A DNA stretch of 23,850 nucleotides, taken from positions 1-23,850 of IMG/VR virus record IMGVR_UViG_3300020385_000060. One strand, 5' to 3'. Positions within the stretch are counted from its first letter, which is position 1. Each line of letters starts with the position of its first letter. Below the pieces are notes generated by a model. The model ran no database searches and was not told the DNA's origin. It saw only the letters and a program-made list of their open reading frames with translations. This document shows, piece after piece, positions 8,601 through 17,700 of this stretch. The position numbers and the translations under genes were made by a program. The DNA is from a virus.

Positions 8601-10093
8601 AATACTCCAAGGTTGTTAAGGGAGTCTCTGTTGGCAATACGTTTACTGATTGGCAAGAAGTTCAATTGATTGAACAACGACAAATTCCTGCAATTCAATC
8701 TACGTTGGATTTTGCATCAGAATATGAAGGAACTTTTAATAAAATTATCTTTGAACCAAGTAGAGATGCTTGGGTTACTGTAGGAACTGGTGGATCTATT
8801 TTTACTGGTGTTGGTATTGGAACTACAACGATGTATAGTCGTTATTCTAGAACTCTAGAAGATCTAAATTCAATCACATATGGAATGGGTGAATTTATTG
8901 TTGCGGGTAATGGTGGAATGCTCCTTTCTTCAAATGAAGGTATAGTTTGGACCCCATTATCCAGTAATACTCCAAAAAATATTACAGATATTGTATTTGA
9001 TGGGAATAAATTTGTCTTTGTTGGTGACGGTGGACTTATTGGCATTTCATCTGACAAAAACTTCTGGATGATTTACAGTGATCCAAATGCTACAAATCCA
9101 GCTACATTTGACTTTGATAGAATTAGGTATCAAGATGGATTCTATGTTGGAATTGATACTTCTGGAAATTTACATTACTCATTCGATTTGTCTAATTGGA
9201 CTCTACGAGAGATTGATCACTCTCAGGTACTTTCGGACTTAATTAAAACTGATTATGGTATTAATGGAAGAACTATTGCGGTTGGATCTGGATCAACTGC
9301 TTTCTATGCAGATCCTATTGTTAATAGAGCTACTGCAAAATCTTCAGTTACCAATGGTATTGTTACTAGTGTAGTTGTAGAAAATGGTGGATTTGGATAT
9401 GTGGTTGGATCAAACCCACCAGTGATTATTGAAACAGACAGGGTAGTAAGTGAAAAAATTCTTTCTATCAATGCAGTTGGTGACTTTGGTGTTATTGTTG
9501 GTGTAAATACCAATCGTCCTGGAATTGGATTTAGCACTCCACCTACTATAGATTTTGTACTTAAATCTGATTTCTATGATAATACTAATCTTGGATATGG
9601 ATATTCTTCATTAAATACATTGGGTGTAAATTATTCGCAACTATCTGCTGGAGATTATTTCGTTATCTATGATAGTCCATTGGTGGCTGGTCATGCGTTG
9701 ACGGGCATTACAACTTCTATTGGTGGTTATTTAAACTTCCCACGTAATAAGACAATGCAAATTTCTGCAGGAGAATATCTATCAGGAAGATTCTTTGTTG
9801 AAAAAGTAACCCCTGTTGATGTTGTGTCTGGACTAGTTACGGTAACATGTGCTTTCCAACCAAAACCATTTTCGTCTAGTGATATTGAGGTTGGTCTTGA
9901 TCCAAATGGACCATATTTCTTGGACAATGAATTTCATTATAAAGATAATTATGGTAAGTATACTTGGGGTAAAATTACCAACTACCAAAATAGAGCGGGA
10001 GGAAGTCCCCAACAATTCTTTGTCAATTCGGACAACGGAGGTACTGGGTTATCAACTGCTGCTGTAGTTACGAGAATTCAACCTTTATCTTAA
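2615..10093 (+). CDS. Giant repeat-containing virion structural protein (gp7 position)
   Basis: This 2492-residue protein starts five bases after the preceding stop (TGATAAAAATG) without a visible Shine-Dalgarno, so translational coupling is likely. Order of parts: GGxxY-type modules at the N-terminus (about 2680, 2830, 3365, 3450, 4130); a DDISLEFTG domain (about 3109-3340); an array of 85-95-residue repeats with FTCxxD...HxYPRxxDP cores (about 4259-6940); an 18-residue repeat block (5000-5290); a second DDISQFFNG domain (about 7540-7790); a further GVGY module (about 8290); a region with Asp-box-like motifs suggesting a beta-propeller (about 8360-9250); another GGFGY module (about 9390); and a C-terminal domain of unknown type. 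The gene lies directly upstream of gp8, where T4 has gene 7, whose product also contains a beta-propeller with an Asp-box. Equivalence to gp7 is only suggested, since no gp7 sequence similarity is obvious to me. No catalytic motif was seen. It is probably a late virion protein at the baseplate periphery or in a fibre. Confidence 0.8.
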   Translation: MPRTTPGSGAILRPVFNSSYGVERIDVISGGNDYTKADPPKLVIEGTETPIVEGVFYPVITGVGTIREVVIFDTGAGYYPVFSTTTSSEVIVDRGSFGSISTVHGTGVSSVFVGDYNIIEDNIYFIDAPYGKRGPLGLETGSTFNGRLFSRKLDPFEPEDKNLVLDDISLEFTGVAGTSFRITENLGIVTSLYNSVNTGVEINNNPFILINNIVQTPNLDFTFNNASDNQLNFLSGVPRAGRLDKVAIQTGSGYYIPVKAAAVAGVNSSGSVDYVQLRGGGQGYRTPPEVRIRATNGIGASATAILGTKVDTPVGITTAVFDMFSGIGTFTTAAPHDLYDGDRVVITGAGFTFTPLSPIRNINEFGYDYITGIATLSVYGGHYIGTGANQSRHLTLRGIQVTDGISTFTLREDSYPIISIVNSNEAKINIGIATEGLQYVSAGTVQAGVDTNILEARNIIGFDIIDTPTDDTFEVFLGITTFPHNYVAGGVVQRDQTGIVTAINLTSGGSGYFPAAKVVYSDNTQESGITTFTAHGQQIGVTTNVGTAEYDPVVGILTVRFSENHGLTDDDAVKLEGLVFDTINGPVTFPRGLKKYFGFTVPNGVDINIDATEEMYDLTRNVGVYTGQSLTGTITRYKGHGLKTDDFVVVSGVGQTTSSSVDLRLADVEYDNASGVATITTRRNHNFTKNDFVILSGIAFTCDYSPSLGITTAEYDNISGIMTITTAAPHGYSEGGKAGNVVLSGLGFTCDIDNGSSIHYYPRHRDESYQKSISIASTTNTTITLDVGKSPRNESYPHTFASAKTGSVVSGGDYAHSFVGSASSSIILGGEYDHNFVSATSEAIVVGGDYDHTFVSSGSTALWRGGGYPHTFVSAGATAVITGGDYTYTFVPDSNNGGAIAKYTWAGPFLTPTTVGYIPATGILTLEFNQPHFLTASDTIGIATGSLTFTCDMDGNATKHDYPRRRDPVHNRSDVPIASIVNATTITVDVGATPIVYQQPTNAVYNPDIGEIIITVPSHGHVKGETLKLTENAFTFTCELDNNQTQHTYPRPTDPAGGGYASTTNTVAITTHTDDTFTIPVGASPLQYFAATGGQYNAVSGILTVTAPSHGYVNGDFARFTDNSLVFTCSLDGNATEHPYPRPTDPASGIALTISNVTTNTYEVNVGTSTNSYIQAINSTYNAKTGIMRVGTGNTAHGLTTATGNVLIQDGSFVFTCDLDNNQTQHSYPRSTDPISGASATIIGYSTNTFDINVGVSTHTYRSATNAEYTASIGILTVTCPNHGLRVDRAFKFTDNTMSFTCGMDDHSTVHTYPRSTDPYSDTRVVVTAKTDDTFTVNVGPTTSYFWDVSGANYVPDTGIIELTVGTGHTLFAGKPVRIQPESLIFTCTKDGNSTEHRYPQKGDPYWISAGIASVLNSTNVRINVGPSTTPSYYVGGGTIQGSIVAPREQNNSTSGMDFSFSGALVQKVGGATTFSVQVGPSTTPHNYNRGGTVSRAQRFADSLDEGYDGLYVGERLTGATFRSNSGIITERNYYAAPGRVHKPVRFEITAPDPYFNRDLVYAEGSTGIGTNAVVDFRINADSEIQEYQITEEGVAFKVDDILTVSGISTDPRVGVHTEFTLTVNSLTNDKFSGFYPGQFILFDDISQFFNGLRNKFTLSVTTGGSTEILSLKTLPGSDMDISNNIFIYINDILQVPGEAYIFKGSRIIFSESPKSGSKCSVFYFRGSKRDVDTVNPPLTVKAGDTVAIKENKLNLFDLDQFPRQAKRIVASDILETFAYKGVGIDTASTAERPLKWEKQKRDKILSGTLISKSRPSLKSRTTPTTRIIRNVGASDREIYVENAFPIFAGIDLVTQSERNVLIMGDREIRTAIGTAQVATSSSISNISIADSGVGYALTSPNVTISGSLITRKDPISDWSFEDIITGFGPGLYDWKELAHGDQVIAVGSSSRYINTKSGTFWERGVLGFGGTITMNTVAIGKSVTSPVNYVRASGEYSKVVKGVSVGNTFTDWQEVQLIEQRQIPAIQSTLDFASEYEGTFNKIIFEPSRDAWVTVGTGGSIFTGVGIGTTTMYSRYSRTLEDLNSITYGMGEFIVAGNGGMLLSSNEGIVWTPLSSNTPKNITDIVFDGNKFVFVGDGGLIGISSDKNFWMIYSDPNATNPATFDFDRIRYQDGFYVGIDTSGNLHYSFDLSNWTLREIDHSQVLSDLIKTDYGINGRTIAVGSGSTAFYADPIVNRATAKSSVTNGIVTSVVVENGGFGYVVGSNPPVIIETDRVVSEKILSINAVGDFGVIVGVNTNRPGIGFSTPPTIDFVLKSDFYDNTNLGYGYSSLNTLGVNYSQLSAGDYFVIYDSPLVAGHALTGITTSIGGYLNFPRNKTMQISAGEYLSGRFFVEKVTPVDVVSGLVTVTCAFQPKPFSSSDIEVGLDPNGPYFLDNEFHYKDNYGKYTWGKITNYQNRAGGSPQQFFVNSDNGGTGLSTAAVVTRIQPLS
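4259..6940 (+). repeat. Tandem 85-95-residue protein repeats (HG...FTC...HxYPRxxDP)
   Basis: Seven repeats with a full core are visible inside the 2492-residue protein, with FTC at about 4855, 5458, 5721, 5995, 6256, 6512 and 6769. Two degenerate units precede them (about 4259 and 4622). A typical unit reads Y-x3-GI-x-TV...HG...G...FTC-x2-D-x2-x-T-x-H-x-YPR-x2-DP, then a variable beta segment and NVG. The spacing between the last six cores is about 256-275 bases. The first and second full units are separated by the 18-residue repeat block. DNA identity between copies is incomplete, so the array is old. I recall similar units in other marine phage tail proteins; the fold and function are not known to me. 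Confidence 0.85.
5000..5290 (+). repeat. Exact 54-base (18-residue) tandem repeats, five copies plus a partial
   Basis: Units start at 5000, 5054, 5108, 5162 and 5216, with a partial sixth at 5270. Each unit is exactly 18 codons: Y-x-H-[TSN]-F-[VA]-x9-GG-[DEG]. The unit length is fixed without insertions, and the pattern keeps Tyr, His, Phe and Gly-Gly. The block sits between the first and second full FTC/YPR repeats of the giant protein. A regular strand-turn-strand stack is a reasonable guess. Related single motifs (PHNYVAGG at about 4059, SYYVGGG at about 6910, PHNYNRGG at about 7067) suggest that one motif of the larger protein was amplified here. Confidence 0.9.
8360..9250 (+). other. 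Region with Asp-box-like motifs, possible beta-propeller domain
   Basis: Residues about 1915-2210 of the giant protein contain repeated segments of the form beta strand, AVG/VAG/FVGDGG, then an S-x-[DN]-x-G-x-x-W-like turn. Clear examples are TKSGTFWERG (about 8480-8510) and SSNEGIVWTPL (about 8927-8960). Weaker ones are SSDKNFWMIY (about 9047-9076) and SFDLSNWTL (about 9179-9206). Between them lie VTVGTGGSIF, FIVAGNGGMLLSS and FVFVGDGGLIGISS. Asp-box motifs are typical of sialidase/BNR and Ycf48-like propellers. Catalytic residues of a sialidase are not apparent, so a structural or ligand-binding role is more likely. Confidence 0.6.
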
Positions 10094-10095
10094 CC

Positions 10096-10103
10096 ACTAA
10101 ATA
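10096..10103 (+). promoter_or_regulatory. Candidate late promoter ACTAAATA before gp8
   Basis: ACTAAATA starts two bases after the stop codon of the giant gene and ends 31 bases before the gp8 ATG. It differs from the T4 late consensus NATAAATA at one position (CT instead of AT), so it is weaker than the elements at 1553 and 20503. Its intergenic position matches theirs. Confidence 0.45.
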
Positions 10104-10134
10104 CTAAAAGAAAAAACTTCTAGTTTTCATCAAA

Positions 10135-11730
10135 ATGCCTGCCATTATATCTGAACAGTTTAGAATCCTAAACGCCGAAACCTTTGTAAAGAGTTTCGTT
10201 GGCGTTGGGTCTACCGTAAACAAATATTATGCCTTCATTGGATTGCCCAATGCTTTTGAAGAAGAGGCTGGTGGAACAAGTGATTGGTCTACCAATACTC
10301 CTTCTCCATTGGATGGGTTCCTTGAAGAAAATCAAATCAAGGAATCTATCATTGCAATGAAGAAAATTACGGATAGAGATGTCCGTAGATTGGTTCGCAA
10401 AGTCGAATGGATTGCTGGTACAACCTATGAAATGTATAGACATGACTATACAATTTACAATACTACCCCAATTACAAAACAGGGTAATTTATATGAATCG
10501 AACTATTATGTTGTTAACGAAGATCTAAAGGTATACATTTGCCTTCAAAATGGATCTGACCCAGAAAACCCAAGTGGTAGACCATCATATGATCAACCAA
10601 CTTTTATTGATTTAGAATCAAGAGCTGCAGGTACTTCTGGTGACGGTTATGTTTGGAAATATCTGTATACCATAAAACCATCCGAAATTGTAAAGTTCGA
10701 TAGTATTCAATATATTCCAGTTCCCGAAGATTGGGGATCTACAGGCGAATCTGTAGCTACTAAAAATAACGCTATTGACGGAAAGATTGAAGTCGTAGTT
10801 ATCGATACTAGAGGATCTAATTACCAACCAATTTCTACATCATTCTCCAATGTTGATATTTTGGGTGATGGTATTGGTGCTAAGGCAACAGTAACTATTG
10901 ATTCTTTTGGTAAAGTATCTGAGGTATTTGTTACTGATGGGGGATCTGGATATACTCATGGATCTATTAAATTCTTCCCAGGAGCTCCTGGAAGTGAAGA
11001 AGGTGGACCACTAGAAAACCTTACTAATACAGGTATTGGAGAAACTTCTCTCGGTAATTTTAGTGTAATTATTCCTCCAAAAGGTGGACATGGATATGAT
11101 GTTTACCGAGAACTAGGTGCTTATAGGGCACTTTTATATTCTAGATTTGAAACTATTGAGACTAACCCAGATATTATTGAAGGTAATGATTTTGCCAGAG
11201 TCGGTGTTATGAAGAACCCAACTATTTTTGGCAGTGACACCGAACTTTTAGAAACTTCTCAGGTCAGTGGACTAAAAGGGATTAAGCTGGGTGGAGTTAC
11301 CACAGCAACAACATATGCAGTTGATTCGGAAATTACCCAGTCAGTTGGTGTTGGGTCTACTGCTATCGGATACGTTGCATCTTGGGATAATATTAGTGGA
11401 GTTCTGAAATATTACCAACCAATGGGTCTTGCTTCCAGTGAAACTGGTTATAAGATTATTCCGTTTACTTCTACTCCTGATGCAGGATTTGGATTAACAA
11501 TTACTGGTGAGACTGTTACGGGCCCGCTTCTATCAGTAAATACTGATTTCAATGGTGTAAGTACCTCAATAAATAATAGGACATACCAACTTGGTCTTAA
11601 CTTTGTTGCTGGTATTGCGTCTGCCGAATACAACACTAAGTCTGGCGAAATTATCTATATTGATAATAGAGCGCCTATTCCTAGATCTGCAAGTCAGAAA
11701 GAAGACATCAAGATTGTCCTGGAGTTCTAA
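10135..11730 (+). CDS. 8: Baseplate wedge subunit gp8
   Basis: The protein matches what I remember of T4 gp8 at several points: an N-terminal SEQFRILNAETFV..FVGVG segment against SKFRTEKMLNFYNSIG; a DGYVWKYLY motif (residues about 169-177) against DGYVWEYLF; a KYYQPMG-type segment; and a C-terminus IIYIDNRAPI...EDIKIVLEF against MIYMENRPPI...EEINILFTF. In T4, gp8 dimers bind the gp6/gp7 core of each baseplate wedge and contact gp10. This copy has 531 residues against 334 in T4. Much of the extra length is a beta-rich insertion at about residues 222-300, with a GSNY and a GGSGY module like those in neighbouring genes. The ATG at 10135 is the only start that fits; no good Shine-Dalgarno precedes it. 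The gene is followed six bases later by the DUF4815-type protein. The family call is firm; the boundaries of the insertion are approximate. Confidence 0.85.
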   Translation: MPAIISEQFRILNAETFVKSFVGVGSTVNKYYAFIGLPNAFEEEAGGTSDWSTNTPSPLDGFLEENQIKESIIAMKKITDRDVRRLVRKVEWIAGTTYEMYRHDYTIYNTTPITKQGNLYESNYYVVNEDLKVYICLQNGSDPENPSGRPSYDQPTFIDLESRAAGTSGDGYVWKYLYTIKPSEIVKFDSIQYIPVPEDWGSTGESVATKNNAIDGKIEVVVIDTRGSNYQPISTSFSNVDILGDGIGAKATVTIDSFGKVSEVFVTDGGSGYTHGSIKFFPGAPGSEEGGPLENLTNTGIGETSLGNFSVIIPPKGGHGYDVYRELGAYRALLYSRFETIETNPDIIEGNDFARVGVMKNPTIFGSDTELLETSQVSGLKGIKLGGVTTATTYAVDSEITQSVGVGSTAIGYVASWDNISGVLKYYQPMGLASSETGYKIIPFTSTPDAGFGLTITGETVTGPLLSVNTDFNGVSTSINNRTYQLGLNFVAGIASAEYNTKSGEIIYIDNRAPIPRSASQKEDIKIVLEF

Positions 11731-11736
11731 AGAAAA

Positions 11737-14700
11737 ATGCCACAGAATACCAACTTAAATTCATCTCCATATTTTGATGACTTTAGTGCGTCTAATAATT
11801 ATCAGAGGGTTCTGTTTAAACCTGGACTCCCTATTCAATCTAGAGAATTAACTACATTACAGTCAATTCTACAGAACCAAATTGAAAAGTTTGGTAAACA
11901 TATGTTTAAGGAGGGATCTGTAGTTATCCCTGGACAACTTGCATATGATGACGAGTATACTTCTGTTCAGATTGATGAGTCTCACTTAGGACTTCCAGTT
12001 TCTTTGTATTTGAATTCATTAAAAGGAAAGAGAATCAAGGGAGAAACTAGTGGCGTTCAAGCGAAGATTGAAGATTACATCTCTAATTCTCAGTCGGTAA
12101 AAGGTAATTATACCTTATACATCAAATATGAAGGTGCTAGCGAAAACGACTTCTCGGGGACAACTTTTACCGATGGTGAAAATTTAATTGCTGAAGAAGA
12201 TATTAATTATAGCCTTTCTAGTATTAGAACGGGAACTAGTTTTGCTACAGCAATTATTTCTAATTCTACTGCCGTAGGATCTGCTGCAAAACTTGCCAAT
12301 GGTGTATATTTTATTCGTGGATTCTTTGTAGATGTACCAGATTCTACAGTAATTCTAGATCAATATGATGATGCACCAAGTTATAGAATTGGTCTAAACA
12401 TTTCCGAAGAACTTGTAACTGCTTCGGAAGAATATAACGATTTATATGATAATGCTAGGGGATTTTCAAACTTTGCAGCTCCTGGTGCAGATCGACTAAG
12501 AATTTCTACAACTCTCGTTAAAAAGTCTCTAAACGATTTTAATGATGAAAATTTCATTGAATTGCTTAGGATCGAAAATGGAGATATTCGGAAGTTTAGT
12601 AATACCACTACATATGATCTTATCACGGATGAGTTAGCCAGAAGAACATATGATGAGTCTGGAGATTATTATATCAATTCATTTGATATCAATATTAAAG
12701 AAACACTTAATAATAGAACTGGTAATGATGGAGCGTATTACGACAATCAAACTACCCAACAAGGAAATATTCCTACAGATGATATAGTATCACTCTCAAT
12801 TGGACCTGGAAAGGCGTATGTTCGCGGATTTGAAATTGAAACTCTAAACACAACTACATTAGATATTCCCAAACCAAGAACAACTGAATCTGCTGATAAT
12901 GAAGCTTTACCTTTTACTGTAGGTAGGATTATTGAAGTTAATAACGTTCATGGTTCCCCTGCAGTTGGTCTTGGAACAGAAGGACTTCTAAATCTCCATG
13001 GATCTAGAACTGCAACTCCAGGAACTGCCAGCGGACTTCATATTGGTGTTGCAAGACTCTACGATTTTAGATTGAGAGATGCTGCATACCAAAATGAAGG
13101 TACTACGTTTAGAACATCTTTATATGACGTTCAAACTTTTACATATTTGGAATTGAATGCTGATACATCTATTAATGTTCCTGCATTTATTGAGGGTCAG
13201 AATAGTGGTGCATCTGGATTTGTGTATTCGGCTTCATCAGATACTACACAACTTATTCTGTATCAGGTTAATGGAGAATTTCAACGAAATGAAGAAATTG
13301 TTCTAAATGGAACAACAATCAATAGAACTGTTAAGGATTTTGACGACTACGGTATTCAAGATGTTTATCAAATCGCATCTGCTGATGGAGTAGCATTTAC
13401 TGCTGATACTAGACTGACTAATAAAATTAGGTTTGCAGAACCTGGAAGTGAATATACAGTTAGTATTGAAAGTGCGGGTGTATCTACAATTACTTCTCCT
13501 AATGCTAATTTCAGTGCAGTATCTGGTATTTCTACTGGTGATGTAATTGCATACAGTAAAGCAGCTACCTCAACACCTTCATATGCTGTTGTAGAACAGA
13601 TTGGCACTAACTCAAGAAGCGTAATTGTTAAAGCATCAACTACAGTATCCAATGTAAATGAAGGTGCTCTTCCAACTAGTGAAATTACGGTAAGTGACGT
13701 AAATAAAGTTACTTTGGAAATTCTTAATGGTGGAAATCAGTCCTTATTTGCGGAACTTGCGGAACCAAATGTTTCTTCAGTAAATCTCAATGATTCTGAG
13801 ATTATCTTTAAGAAAACCTATTACATTGCAGTTTCTTCTGGTGCATATAGTGCTACTTTGGAATCCGATTCAAATCTAACTTTAGAACCTTATGATTCGG
13901 AAGATTATAATGTATCATTTGACTCCACTGGTACAACTGAATCTCTTTCTGATCAGAAATTGACAGTTTCTGGTAGGACTGTTACTCTCTCTCAATTGAG
14001 TGAAAGTGGTTCTGCTACTCTTACTGTAACATGGAAGAAAAAGAATCCTAAAGCTAAGAACAAAGTATTCAGTAGAGCTAATACTATTCAGATTGTTAAT
14101 TCATCAACAAATACTTCTGGAGTAGGAAATTCTAGTGCAAATGATGGATTAACTTTCTCCAATATTTATGGAACTAGAGTTCAAGATAAGAAAATTTCCC
14201 TAGGAATTTGTGATGTAGCGAACGTTGTTGCTATTTTTGAATCATCTTCAAATAGTAATCCACAACTTCCAAAAATTATCTTAACAGATTTGAATGCAAG
14301 TGTTACTAATGCACTTAAGGGTGAATCTATAGTTGGTGAAACCTCTGGGTCAGCTGCAATTTTTGTAGAAAGTAATGGAACAAATGAAGCATCATTCATC
14401 TATGAAAATGAAAATATATTTCAAAGTGGAGAAACTGTAATTTTCCAAGACTCCAATATTACTGCTAATGTACAATCTTTTGTTTCTGGAGACCGAGATA
14501 TTAAGGATAACTTTGAATTTGATCCTGGTCAAAATGATGATTATCTAGATTTTTCTTCTATTGTTAGATTAAATTCTGCAAATGCTCCAACTAAAAGATT
14601 GACAATCGTCTATGATAGTTTTGTTATTGAAAATTCCGATCCTGGAGATCTTGTTTCTGTAGATTCTTATGATGCCACTCTTTATGGTAATAGTCTCCCA

Positions 14701-17700
14701 TATGTTGGAAGTATTCCAGTCTCCGACATAATTGATTTGAGACCTAGAGCTGTTTCTGTTGCATCTACATTATCTCCTTTTGAATATAAGTCTAGAGAAT
14801 TTAATCCACTCACATCATCCACAACTCATGTATTTTCCAGTAATAAAAATCTCAACTTGAGTTATGAGTATTATTTGGGTAGAATTGATAAAATTTTCCT
14901 AACAAAAGATGGAGTTTTTAACAGAGCAGAAGGAGTTCCTTCATATGATCCACAAGTACCAAATAATGTGGATAATGCGCTAGAGATTGCTACTATTGAG
15001 ATGCCTCCATATCTCTATAACCTTAATGATATTGAGGTTCAAATTGCTACTCATAAGCGATATCAAATGGTAGATATTGCCAATATTGAGACCAGACTTA
15101 CTAATGTAGAGTACTATACAAGTCTTTCTCTACTAGAGACGGAAACTTCTAGTTTGTCTATTAAAGATCCAACTACAAATCTTGATAAGTTTAAATCTGG
15201 ATTTTTTGTTGATAACTTTAGATCCAAAATAGGTGGTGGCGCCATCGAGGATTCTCAATATAGATGTAGTATTGATACTGCAGAAGGAGAAGCAAGACCA
15301 GAACACTATACGACATCGATAGATCTTTTATTGGGGTCTGAAGCTGTTATTGCTGCATCTAGTGGAACGGCAACTCCAGATGCAGACTATAGATTCGTAA
15401 GTGATCTTGGAGATGCAAATGTTGTCAAGAAAGGTGATATTGTAACTCTTGCTTATACCGACGAACAGTGGCTTCAGAATAAGTTTGCTACTAGAGTTGA
15501 AAATGTAAACCCATTCCATGTTGTGAACTGGATTGGAGTTTTGGAATTGAATCCAGCAACAGATACTTGGATTGATACTAGAAAAATGACTAGTATGACC
15601 GTAGATATGGAAGGTAGTTACGATGCCATCCAAGGAATGGTTGGTGGAACAGATAGTAATACTGGACTATCTCCCGTTCAGTGGGGTTCTTGGGAAACTA
15701 CTTGGACAGGAAAAACTAGGACGAAAGGTCCTGTTATCATGAAGGAGAAAAAAAGAGTCAAAGGCTCTATGAAGAAGAAAAAAAGAAGAGGAAAGTTTAG
15801 ACCTGGAAAAGGTATCAAAGTAACCACGATTAAGAAATGGAAACAGAAGATTACCAAGATTCGGGAAGTAACTACTACCAAGACTGGAACTAAATCTAGA
15901 GCCGGTATACAGTATAAAGTAGAAGAGCAATTCGACTCGAAGAGTTTGGGAGATAGAGTGGTATCCAGCGACGTTGCTGCTGTGATGAGATCTCGAAATA
16001 TTGAGTTTATTTGTAAAAGACTGAAACCCAAAACTAGACTTTATGCATTCTTCGATAATATCGATATGAATGCCTTTATTGTTCCAAAACTCATTGAAAT
16101 TGAAATGGAAAGTGGGACTTTTGCCGTTGGGGAAACTGTCGTTGGTAATGGGACTAACTCTACAAATAAGAGTATTAAGTTTAGATTGGCTCAACAAAAT
16201 CATAAGTATGGTGAGTATAATTCTCCAAGTCAGACTTATAAGAACAACCCATACAACGTATCAAATAGTATTTCTGGATCATATTCTTCAACTACAGGAT
16301 TACTTAATGTAGATACTGCGGCTCTTGAAATTCAATCTGTATCTGGATTCTTTGGATGTCTAGGTAAAGGTATGAAATTAGTTGGTCAGTCTAGTGGTGC
16401 TATTGCAAAAGTTAAAGATATTAGACTTGTCACTGACGAAGCTGGTGTTGTTATTGGATCTTTGTTTATACCTGATCCAACTCTACCATCAAACACTCCG
16501 TTCGGTACTGGTAGAAAGACCTTTACACTAACATCCAGTTCAAGTAACCAAACTATTTCTGGATTTACTGATAGTTCTGCAGAGGCAACATTCATGTCTA
16601 CTGGAACAATTAATAATACACAGGAAACTACTCTACGAATTCGTAATGCTAGTGTTGAAAGGGTTCCCACATCACAATCTAAAGCTATAAGCAAAAGCAC
16701 AACTAGATTAAAAGCAACAGTTAAATTTAAAAATAGAAAGAAAAAACAAACAAGATGGGTTGACCCACTTGCACAGTCGTTTGAAGTTCCAGATGAAAAC
16801 GGAGTTTTTCTCACTAAGTGTGAGATTTACTTTAGAACAAAGGACGCTTCTTCACTACCCGTAACACTACAGGTCAGAGATCTTGAACTAGGTTTACCTA
16901 CGCAATCAATTTTGCCTTTTGCTGAAAAGGTTCTTGATCCATCTGAAGTTGTTACTTCTGAAGATGGTAGCAAAGCAACAACATTTACCTTCGATTCTCC
17001 TGTATATTGCGAAGGCAGTAGTTCATTTGCTTTGGTTCTTCTTTCTGCATCTAATGAATATACGGTATTCATCTCAAGGATGGGTGAAGAAGATGTCTCC
17101 ACAATCAACAGTGCAGATTCTGAAAAGATTATTGTTTCCCAACAACCACTTCTTGGATCACTGTTTAAGTCACAAAATGGTGCTACATGGGATCCAAGTC
17201 AGTTTGAAGATCTTAAATTTAATCTTTATCAGGCCAAATTTAGTTCCACTAGTGGTACAGTTAAATTCTATAATCCTGATCTAGATATTGGCAACAAACA
17301 GATTGTCACATTGAGTAATAACCCGCTTAGTATGTTGGGTAAAAATACTATTATTGGTCTTGGTAAGAGTTTGACTTCTAATGAAGTTAATGGTCTTCTT
17401 TCTGGTACAACTATTGGTCAAGAAAACAATGCAAACTTCTCTGCAAACCTTGTCACGGTTCTTGGTGCTGTTGGTATTGGAAGTGTTCTAGATCTAACAT
17501 CTGCGGGTGCTGGATTTGCAAATGGAACTCCGACATATACTGATGTTCCCTTAATCAGTTTGACTGGAAGTGGATCTGGTGCAAAAGCAACCCTTGTTAT
17601 TGCATCTAATTCAGTAACTTCCGCTACTGTTTCTGCTGGTGGTACTGGATATGCTGTTGGTGATGTATTATCAGTAAATCCATCTAATACTGGTGGATTT

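Noticed and set aside
10110-10128. Hairpin AAAACT-TCT-AGTTTT before gp8 as a terminator
   Set aside because: The stem is six mostly A-T pairs without a GC core or a following T-run, and it lies in the gp8 leader. It may be a chance inverted repeat.
15748-15790. Two runs of seven A as possible programmed frameshift sites
   Set aside because: The zero frame continues for another thousand codons with conserved blocks on both sides, and no alternative frame product or stimulatory structure is evident. The runs simply encode Lys.
15667-16203. 178-codon open frame on the minus strand
   Set aside because: It is antisense to the Lys/Arg-rich part of the DUF4815-type gene. Its Ser/Phe/Leu-rich composition is what reverse-complemented A-rich codons give, and every credible gene here is on the + strand.
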